NCBI RefSeq assembly: GCF_003265325.1
Contig: NZ_QGNX01000001.1
Span: 1-64,000 of the forward strand
Length of the DNA stretch: 64,000 nt
Source of the DNA: Oceanibium sediminis
Lineage (GTDB): Bacteria > Pseudomonadota > Alphaproteobacteria > Rhodobacterales > Rhodobacteraceae
Direction: 5' to 3'
The position numbers were made by a program, and so were the translations under genes. How positions within the stretch are numbered: the stretch's first letter is position 1; each line of letters begins with the position of its first letter. The notes beneath the pieces were generated by a model. The model was not told the origin of the DNA. It searched no databases and was given only the letters and a program-made list of their open reading frames with translations. Below, one piece after another: positions 1 to 5,911 of the stretch.

Positions 1-72
1 CCGCCAGCCGTGGTCTATTGGCAGAGAAATGATATCAACCAACCCGATCAGCAGGTGCAACGAGTAGCTTAA
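1..72 (+). pseudogene. C-terminal end of an IS3-family transposase (OrfB), cut by the window edge
   Basis: Reading frame 1 from the first base gives 23 residues ending in a TAA stop at 70-72. They contain PAVVYWQR and end QPDQQVQRVA, the style of C-terminus seen in IS3-family OrfB integrases just after the catalytic core. The DNA after the stop (about 73-111) looks like an IS right end, its reverse complement starting TGAGCTACTCCCC. The rest of the gene lies outside the window, so whether the element is intact cannot be judged. It probably belongs to a different copy from the truncated IS3 element at 1011-1504, because the two end sequences differ. The assignment rests on a short peptide. Confidence 0.55.
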
Positions 73-524
73 TTTACGCCAGATCCTGTCCAACGGATGG
101 GGAGTAGCTCACCCTTATCTGCCTGTTTCCATTTGCTTCTTCATAAAATAGCGCTAGATCCCGTACGTCCTGTAGTCTTTCAAAGGAAAACGGCGCATTG
201 CCAACCCCGCTCAATGCGCATAGCAGCCGTTAGAACATAGCGCAGTATCCGGTAAAACGGGCTCGAACCGGTCATGCGGCGCTGCGGCGTGCCGCGTGAC
301 CACCCTGGCGGAGCAACTCGGCGCTCCCGGCCCGGAGCAGCCGTTCCTGTCAATTGAAATTCCGCGCCGCAGCGAGCTTGAAGCGATCTCTTGATCTGCT
401 GGAAGCATCAGCGTTGCATCCTTAGTCTATGCGCGCCGAAAGCAGGTTCTGAGTAGCCCCGAAGAACAGCCGAACTGCCTGAGGGGAGCGAAGCGCTCCC
501 TTAGGCTCGCCGGAAAATGTCAGC
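73..524. other. Stretch without a recognisable gene, next to IS remnants
   Basis: About 450 bases between the transposase stop and the restriction-gene remnant. Short open frames here (for example 211-408 on the minus strand) have no family-like composition and no ribosome binding site. The first 40 bases are probably the IS end. The sequence reads as eroded DNA between mobile elements. No tRNA was found: one GGTTCGAGCCC-like string near 255-275 (minus strand) lacks a matching T-stem. Confidence 0.5.
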
Positions 525-1010
525 CTATGCAGCCGGCCATGCTTTCAGCGCAAGGGTAGCCATCTTTTGCTGCCGATCTTCCAACTCCTGCGGTGACCAG
601 CCTTCGCATTCTCCGAGTGCAGCGGTGGTAGTCAGGCTACTCTTTTCGAAAAACGGCTTCTTGGCTGCGAAGCTACCGTTTGGCATACCGTTGTTCTCGC
701 TCCTCCGAAGGAGGCAAAGGTTGCCAAGCCGGGCTTTGAATTCCGCGTGAGTATCAGCATCAAAACTCTCTCTGCCAGTCGCTGGGAGAGCTTTGCGAAG
801 AATGTGCTCAAGGGTGATCTGGTGAGGGTCTGCATTGACCCACTCCTCCTCACCTTTGTCCGGCGACGCAGTGTGCTCTAACTCCCTCAGGATATATCGG
901 GCCAAGGCCGCCTTCGATACACGAGCACTTGCGAACACCTCCTCGAACTCTTTATCCGAAACAAGAATCTTTTTTAGGGCCTCTACGAGCTGGTTGTGTT
1001 TAGAGATCTC
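525..1010 (-). pseudogene. C-terminal remnant of a GmrSD-like (DUF262/DUF1524) restriction enzyme
   Basis: The frame is open from about 1010 down to the stop at 525, well past the nominal GTG at 938. It carries the signature of the DUF1524 HNH-like C-terminal domain of type IV GmrSD enzymes: ITLEHILRKALP with the active-site-type histidine, RLGNLCLL, then SFAAKKPFFEKS and a terminal RQQKMATLALKAW. Family members have several hundred residues with an N-terminal DUF262 (ParB-like NTPase) domain. Here only about 160 residues remain, and the frame runs into the truncated transposase at roughly 1011-1015. The sequence thus shows a modification-dependent restriction gene whose front was removed by IS insertion and deletion. 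It is presumably inactive, lacking its nucleotide-binding half. The family call is from recalled motifs. Confidence 0.6.
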
Positions 1011-1190
1011 GCTTTATCGCCAACCGCAGCGCATCATCGTCTCTCGGGGTCGGCCGGTATTGCAAGGAGCTCCGCGCGAGGCCGATCACCCGACACGTCC
1101 GGCGCTCAGACGTCGCGAGCTTCTGGCGCGTATGAATGACGGCCTGACGGAGCTCCTCTGTGGTCACGCCCAGAGCTTTAGATGGCTCAG
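1000..1190 (-). pseudogene. IS3 transposase OrfB, N-terminal fragment
   Basis: In the frame shifted relative to orfA, residues GVTTEELRQ then SERRTCRVIGLARSSLQYRP followed by DDALRLAI match the DNA-binding N-terminus of IS3-group OrfB (the SERRACR..GL.RSS.RY pattern). The DDE catalytic core that should follow is absent: after DDALRLAI the frame continues for four unrelated residues and stops at 1000. OrfB is normally made as a fusion with OrfA by programmed frameshifting near the orfA stop, which agrees with the small overlap here. Non-functional remnant. Confidence 0.6.
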
Positions 1191-1504
1191 GCTTTCCTTG
1201 AGGATGAGCTTGTCCAGTTCGAGCTCCGCAACGATCTTCTTCAGCCGCGCGTTCTCTTTCTCCAGGCTCTTCATCTCCGACAGCTGCGACCGGCCCATCC
1301 CGCCAAACCGCCTCCGCCAGTTGTAATACGTCGCATCGCTGATACCGACGCTCCGACACGCCGATGCCACATCATCACCAGCCGTCAGCTTGAGCCCAAT
1401 CTCACGCAGCAGCTTCAAGATGTCTTCGTCTGAATGTCGCTTCCTCGCCATGCCCAATCCCCCTCTCGCGGACAATGTAATGGCCCAGTTCTAGGGGGGA
1501 AGGA
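1011..1504 (-). mobile_element. Truncated IS3-family insertion sequence
   Basis: The unit holds a complete orfA and only the beginning of orfB. Its upstream end lies near 1504, where the minus strand reads TGTCCTTCCCCCC, a C-rich start typical of IS3 terminal repeats. The other end is missing: orfB stops making sense after DDALRLAI at about 1015-1020, exactly where the restriction-gene remnant begins. About 0.5 kb remains of an element usually 1.2-1.5 kb long. It cannot move by itself. The deletion that removed most of orfB probably also removed the front of the neighbouring DUF262 gene. Confidence 0.65.
1164..1451 (-). CDS. IS3-family transposase OrfA (helix-turn-helix subunit)
   Basis: About 95 residues starting MARKRHSDEDI. 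The N-terminal half is a helix-turn-helix of the transposase_8/IS3 OrfA type: DILKLLREIGLKL, a gap, then SACRSVGISDATYYNWRRRFGG. The C-terminal half is a leucine-zipper-like helix, LEKENARLKKIVAELELDK, used for multimerisation. OrfA binds the terminal repeats of the element and is joined to OrfB by frameshifting. A longer start at 1475 is possible, but MARKRH is the usual beginning. OrfA itself looks intact although its OrfB partner is truncated. Confidence 0.75.
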   Translation of the reverse strand: MARKRHSDEDILKLLREIGLKLTAGDDVASACRSVGISDATYYNWRRRFGGMGRSQLSEMKSLEKENARLKKIVAELELDKLILKESLSHLKLWA

Positions 1505-1558
1505 CACCTCCAGCAGCCAAGTTTTGGCCGGCGACGGATCAGGAGGTGTTAGCGAAAC

Positions 1559-1783
1559 TCAGAAGGAATTCATCACGGCCAGGATGTGGCGGCTGGCGAC
1601 GTACCAGAACACGCCCGTCATCGCGTAGAGGATGGAGAAGCGGATCGCGTATTTACGCACAATCGACTTGTCCAACTGAATGTTCAGGATCTGTTCCGCG
1701 GCCATGGCAGAACGGGCCAGAATACGCTGCGCGAGGGGTTCGGTATGATAGGCAGCGCGATCACTGTGAGGCATGTCGGTCAA
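1559..1783 (-). CDS. Small membrane protein of unknown function (74 aa)
   Basis: A 74-residue frame with a soluble, charged N-terminal half and a hydrophobic segment near residues 48-66 (RFSILYAMTGVFWYVASRH), probably one membrane helix. The start is TTG at 1783 with an AAGGAGT ribosome binding site about seven bases upstream; an ATG three codons downstream (1774) is the alternative. No family is recognised. It stands alone between the IS remnant and a long non-coding stretch, with no partner suggesting a role. The good ribosome binding site favours a real gene, but an old fragment cannot be excluded. Confidence 0.45.
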   Translation of the reverse strand: MTDMPHSDRAAYHTEPLAQRILARSAMAAEQILNIQLDKSIVRKYAIRFSILYAMTGVFWYVASRHILAVMNSF

Positions 1784-1810
1784 CGCAGGACTCCTTCGTT
1801 TAAGGAATGA

Positions 1811-2323
1811 TTTTCACATGGAAACTCCGGGACATCGTTACGAAAAGCCTACTTATGCGGTTAACCATGGCGGGAGTTCTTACCCTGTGAATTTCAGGTA
1901 TGTGCGGATTGCGCGCAAAACTATGTAAACGGCGGTCATGGCTTGACGGCCCATGCAACCGGGAACCCGACCTGGAGAGAAGTTCGGGTGGCAGCCCCCT
2001 ACGTGAGCCCGGAATCCATTAATTTTCTGATGTTTTTAAGCATACATTTGACTACATTTTAAAACGCAACGATCACAAACAATACTTTAAGAATGTAGTA
2101 CGACTACATCGCCCCATATTTTATTTCACAACCACCCCGACAGCCGACTGAATACAATCCACGCAAACCAGTCGAGCGCCTTGAAGCCGAGACCTCCCGA
2201 ACCCAATCGCAAACTTTCTGCACAACTCGGAGATATTACTCACAAATAATAACTCTAACGATGGTCAGCGTCATCTCTACCCTGTCAGTGCGTAAAGAGT
2301 TTCCCGAGATTCCCTCCAATCTC
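1811..2323. promoter_or_regulatory. AT-rich upstream region of the TadE/TadG genes
   Basis: No gene was seen. From about 2010 the DNA is clearly richer in A and T than its surroundings. It contains a perfect 7-bp inverted repeat, ATGTAGT-ACG-ACTACAT, at 2093-2109, and the same GACTACAT word a little upstream (2049-2056). This is the likely promoter and operator region of the downstream tad-like genes. No specific regulator can be named. Confidence 0.4.
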
Positions 2324-2734
2324 ATGAAGGCGGCGCAAGCAATGGCAAGCCCCAAGGCAAAATTCATCGCGGATGAAAACGGCAGCGAGACCACAGCTTT
2401 CGTATTGTGGGTGCCGGTCTTCTTCCTCGTCCTGTTCTTTTCGCTCGATGTCACGCTCAGCATGGTCGCGCATTCCCGTATGTGGGACGTCGCGCGGGAC
2501 ACGGTTCGCCAGATGTCCCTCGGGATCGTCGATGCGTCCGGGGCCGTCAGCTACGCACAGTCGGCCGACTACCTTCTGGGCGCCACCCCGGCGGTGACGG
2601 CGGGCAACTCGGGCACCGAGGTTTGGGTCGACATCAAGCTTCCGATCTCCAGCGTGACCTTTTTCGACTTCATCGGCGTCGCCGGCAGCGGGGTGATGAC
2701 CGCACGCGCGACCATGATCCAGGAACCGTCATGA
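2324..2734 (+). CDS. TadE-like pilus assembly / minor pilin-type protein
   Basis: About 136 residues. After a short cytoplasmic stretch comes DENGSETTAFVLWVPVFFLVLFF, the TadE signature: an acidic residue and glycine before a single hydrophobic helix with a glutamate, as in class III pre-pseudopilins. The rest (SMVAHSRMWDVARDTVRQMSLG and beyond) is the usual extracytoplasmic TadE domain. Tad systems build Flp-type adhesive pili. ATG is possible at 2261, 2324 or 2342 and none has a strong ribosome binding site; 2324 was chosen because family members begin shortly before the helix. The stop overlaps the next start (ATGA). No other tad genes (tadA-D, rcpA, flp) are present here. Confidence 0.75.
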   Translation: MKAAQAMASPKAKFIADENGSETTAFVLWVPVFFLVLFFSLDVTLSMVAHSRMWDVARDTVRQMSLGIVDASGAVSYAQSADYLLGATPAVTAGNSGTEVWVDIKLPISSVTFFDFIGVAGSGVMTARATMIQEPS

Positions 2735-4122
2735 CACGCCCCGCGCCCCATGCCTGCCGTGCGGCGCGGCGCATTCAGGCTGCTCGTCGGGACGAGGAGG
2801 GCGGCGCGCTGGTCCTCGGCATCCTGTGGACGGCGATACTGCTGCTGATCGGCGGATTGGCCATCGATACCACCAACGCGTGGCGCAACAGGGCCATGTT
2901 GCAGGTGACGGTAGATGCGGCGACCCATGCCGGGGTCATGAAGCTGCCCCAACCCGGCCGGGCAATCACGAACGCGCAGAAATCCGAGATAATCGCCGAG
3001 GCCGTCCGCATGGCGAAGCTGCACATGAGCCCCTCCGTTTACGGAGAGGTGGTGACGCCCGACACGGTCCAGGTCGGTCGGTGGAATCCGGCTGACGGTA
3101 CGATCGACACCACGTCGCTTTATCCCGACACCATCCAGGTGACCGCGAAGCGCACGTCCGACCTGGGGAACCCCGTTGCCTGGATGATCATGGACATGAT
3201 CGGCGCCGCACAAAGCTGGGACGTCGGCGCCACGTCGATGGTGCAGCGGTTCCTGCCGGACTGCATGACCGACGGCATCGTCAGCGCCGAGTATTCCGAA
3301 CTCACCTCCGGGAACGAGATCGTGGCCCCGTTCTGCCTGCACGGGGAAACCGGCGTTTCGATGAGCAACTCCAACAGTTTCGAGGAGGGCACGATCGTTT
3401 CGATGCCCGATTTTTCGATGCTGGAACTGCCCCAGGCCGGGTACGAGTCGAACCCCGGACTGCTGGAAGCCCTGGCGCAGGAGCACCTCTATCCCCGGCT
3501 GACCGCCGATATCCCTATGCTGTTCGAGGCGTTGCAGGACATCCGCTCGCCCTACCAGCCGGGGTACATCCTGAACGGTTATGGCCACGAGATCGATGTG
3601 AACCAGAGCGACTTCAACCCCGCCGCTTTGTCGCCCGGCAACGTGTACCGGGTGCGCTGTGGCAACGGTACGCTGCCGCTGGCGGAAAGCCCGTCGAACA
3701 AGACCCTGAAACTGGAAAGCGACGCGGTCCTGTTCAAGAACGTGATCGTCACGAACTGCGCGGTGATGATTTCGGCGGGCGCTTTCATCGGCGATTCGGT
3801 CGTGATCACGTCGAACACCGGCTCACAGAGCATCGGCGGCAACAGCGGCGCGGAAGTGGGCGCGCCCGACAGCTGCACCGCTGGCGGGCGGGCCGCGCTG
3901 ATGACCAAGGGGGACGTCGTCTTCCCATCCACCGCCAAGTTCAACGATGCGCAGATCGTGGCGCTGGGCTCGGTGCATATCGCGGCAGCGCCGGGGGGGA
4001 TCACCGGGATCCAGGTAGAAGCCCTCGGCCCCGTCAAACTGACGGCCAGCGGCGGATTCGCCCTGTGTCCGAACCGCGACTACCCCGACTTCCAAGGCAA
4101 CCATTACCGCTTCGTCAAATGA
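2731..4122 (+). CDS. TadG-like pilus assembly protein
   Basis: 463 residues. Near residues 22-45 the sequence DEEGGALVLGILWTAILLLIGGLAIDTTNAWRNRAMLQ is the TadE/TadG N-terminal module: acidic residue, hydrophobic helix, then LQxxxDAATHAG as in putative Flp pilus-assembly TadG proteins. The remaining ~400 residues are a large extracytoplasmic domain with many glycine, asparagine and serine residues toward the end and no recognised enzyme motif. The start at 2731 lies inside the TadE stop (ATGA coupling), so the two are made together. The exact role of TadG in Tad pili is poorly defined; here the protein may shape a surface structure built by Tad genes elsewhere. Confidence 0.7.
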   Translation: MTRPAPHACRAARRIQAARRDEEGGALVLGILWTAILLLIGGLAIDTTNAWRNRAMLQVTVDAATHAGVMKLPQPGRAITNAQKSEIIAEAVRMAKLHMSPSVYGEVVTPDTVQVGRWNPADGTIDTTSLYPDTIQVTAKRTSDLGNPVAWMIMDMIGAAQSWDVGATSMVQRFLPDCMTDGIVSAEYSELTSGNEIVAPFCLHGETGVSMSNSNSFEEGTIVSMPDFSMLELPQAGYESNPGLLEALAQEHLYPRLTADIPMLFEALQDIRSPYQPGYILNGYGHEIDVNQSDFNPAALSPGNVYRVRCGNGTLPLAESPSNKTLKLESDAVLFKNVIVTNCAVMISAGAFIGDSVVITSNTGSQSIGGNSGAEVGAPDSCTAGGRAALMTKGDVVFPSTAKFNDAQIVALGSVHIAAAPGGITGIQVEALGPVKLTASGGFALCPNRDYPDFQGNHYRFVK

Positions 4123-4151
4123 CGACGGACACGGGTTAGAAAGGAAACACC

Positions 4152-4745
4152 ATGAAAAGCACGACCGCACCCGCCGCGACACCCGGCTCCAATGGCGCTG
4201 CGAAACTGCTGTTCATCGCGGGAACGACGCTCCTCCTGGGGGCCGGTGCGGCGGCGTTCGACGCGGCCGTGAACGGGCAGCAGGCCAGCTTCAGCTTTCT
4301 TGAAAGCGGCCAGACGCAGACGCGCGCTGACGTGACACCGCTGATCAGCTACATGCCCCCGGCCTATGACACCTGGCGCCGCACCGACTTTGTCGAGCCG
4401 AAGGCGGCGCGCCGGGCGTTGGAGCGGTATTCGGCGGCGTTTGGCCTGCCCAGCCACGGCGACGCCGAGGCGGACGACAAGCACGCCACCCTTGCCCATT
4501 ACGCCGGTCCCAACGCGGAGTTCGTGATCTTCATCAAGCGAATCCCCGCGGGCGAATGGGCCCCGCCCGAGGGGCCGGTTTCGATCATGGACGGCAAGAT
4601 CTTCCGCAACCATGCGCCGGGCCATCCGAAGGTGGTCGATATCTCTCTCGAACGCCCTGACGGGCTGAGTGTGACGGTTCGCGGGCGCGGGCAACTGGCC
4701 ACGGTCTGGCCGGTGCTCAGGAACCTCGGGTTCTGGAGGTCTTGA
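4152..4745 (+). CDS. Membrane-anchored protein of unknown function in the tad-like operon (197 aa)
   Basis: 197 residues. An N-terminal hydrophobic stretch (AKLLFIAGTTLLLGAGAAAFDAAV, about residues 17-40) is a signal anchor, followed by a soluble extracytoplasmic domain with no cysteines or catalytic motif that I recognise. It follows tadG by 29 bases, with an AGAAAGGAAAC ribosome binding site before the ATG, and so is probably co-transcribed. By position it may help place or process the TadE/TadG products; that is inference only. Confidence 0.6.
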   Translation: MKSTTAPAATPGSNGAAKLLFIAGTTLLLGAGAAAFDAAVNGQQASFSFLESGQTQTRADVTPLISYMPPAYDTWRRTDFVEPKAARRALERYSAAFGLPSHGDAEADDKHATLAHYAGPNAEFVIFIKRIPAGEWAPPEGPVSIMDGKIFRNHAPGHPKVVDISLERPDGLSVTVRGRGQLATVWPVLRNLGFWRS

Positions 4746-5091
4746 GGCGCGAAAACGCCGCCATCGCCGGATATGGCGCGCTGAATCGGTGTTTCGCTGC
4801 CTTTCGTGCGACTGGCGGGCCGTCGTCGTGACGGCCCCCTTCCCGGATGGCGCGCGATTCCTTGAAAAACATCAACTTAAAGTCACTGCGTGGCCAATAT
4901 TTCGCCCCCATTCCATCCCCCTATGACAATCGGAAAAGGTCACGACACCTGGATCGCATTTGCGGTCCGGATCCGGTAAGACCGACCCAGCGCCAGTAAT
5001 TCACCGCGTAAAATGTCTCTGATTGGTTTGTATAGAATTCTTGGGTTCCAGTCGGGCCGGTGCGTGTGTGTGAATATGTGGGGAAACTTCA
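4746..5091. promoter_or_regulatory. Promoter region of the response regulator with an FNR-like box
   Basis: 346 bases without a gene. At 4862-4875 the sequence TTGAAAAACATCAA matches the FNR/FnrL/Dnr consensus TTGAT-N4-ATCAA at 9 of 10 positions. It lies about 215 bases before the response-regulator start, far for direct activation unless the transcript begins well upstream. Nothing else is recognised. Confidence 0.3.
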
Positions 5092-5871
5092 ATGCCGAGA
5101 GATACGCATAAACCGCAGTCGGAATTTGGCCAGAAGCCGGTCATTCTGATCGTGGACGACGAACCCGAGGTCGCCGAACTGGTGCGCGTGGGAATGAAGC
5201 TTGAAGGGTTCGACGTCGTGACAGCGGGCAGCCTGTCCGAGATGAAGGCCCGGGCCGCCGAACAGCCGATCAGCATGTTCGTGCTGGACGTGATGCTGCC
5301 CGACGGCAGCGGGATCGAGATCGCGCGCGAAATCCGCCGCAAGTCGGATGTGGGAATCGTCTTCCTGACCGGGCTGGCGGACGAGATCGACACCGTTGTC
5401 GGGCTGGAACTGGGCGCGGACGACTACATCCCGAAACCGTTCCGCCTGCGAGAGATGCGCGCGCGCCTGAACAGCGTCTATCGGCGCACGCAGAAAAACA
5501 AGTACCAGATCGGCAGGCAGGCGGACGACCGGGAGGAAGCGACGAGCTCCGACGCATCCTCGGGCCCGGTAAACATCTTCGGTTGGAAGCTGGACAGCCA
5601 TTCGCGCAGCCTGACCACGCCGGACGGCCGCGACGTGGAGCTGACGACCTCGGAATTCGACCTGCTTCTGGCGCTGGCGCGAAACCGCGGGCGGGTGATG
5701 ACACGCAACCAGTTGCTCGACGCGCTTCGTGGCGACGACTGGGCGAGCTACGACCGCCTGATCGACGGCCTTGTCAGCCGGATCCGCACCAAGTTCGCCG
5801 ACGCGGGCGAGGCGCGGACCATCATCCGCACCGTGCGCGGCATCGGCTACATGATGGTCAACGGCAACTGA
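5092..5871 (+). CDS. OmpR/PhoB-family response regulator
   Basis: 259 residues. The receiver domain (about 17-130) has the acidic pair D22-D23, the phospho-acceptor Asp66 in FVLDVMLPDG, T/S in VFLTG and the lysine of YIPKPF. A roughly 35-residue linker follows (about 135-165), then a winged-helix output domain with LTTSEFDLLLALARNRGRVMTRNQLLDAL and a final RTVRGIGYMM, typical of OmpR/PhoB regulators that bind direct repeats. The gene stands alone on its strand and faces the PAS hybrid kinase (convergent, 40 bases between stops). That kinase is a plausible but unproven partner. The ATG at 5092 follows a GGGGAAACTTCA leader with a weak ribosome binding site. Confidence 0.9.
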   Translation: MPRDTHKPQSEFGQKPVILIVDDEPEVAELVRVGMKLEGFDVVTAGSLSEMKARAAEQPISMFVLDVMLPDGSGIEIAREIRRKSDVGIVFLTGLADEIDTVVGLELGADDYIPKPFRLREMRARLNSVYRRTQKNKYQIGRQADDREEATSSDASSGPVNIFGWKLDSHSRSLTTPDGRDVELTTSEFDLLLALARNRGRVMTRNQLLDALRGDDWASYDRLIDGLVSRIRTKFADAGEARTIIRTVRGIGYMMVNGN

Positions 5872-5911
5872 CGGACCCGCATCCCGCGCCTGCCCGATCA
5901 CCAATCCGAAT

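Noticed and set aside
250-290. GGTTCGAGCCC string suggesting a tRNA T-arm (minus strand)
   Set aside because: The bases around it do not form a 5-bp T-stem, and no acceptor or anticodon arm fits.
211-408. 65-codon minus-strand frame near the left edge
   Set aside because: No ribosome binding site, no recognisable sequence, inside an IS-damaged region.
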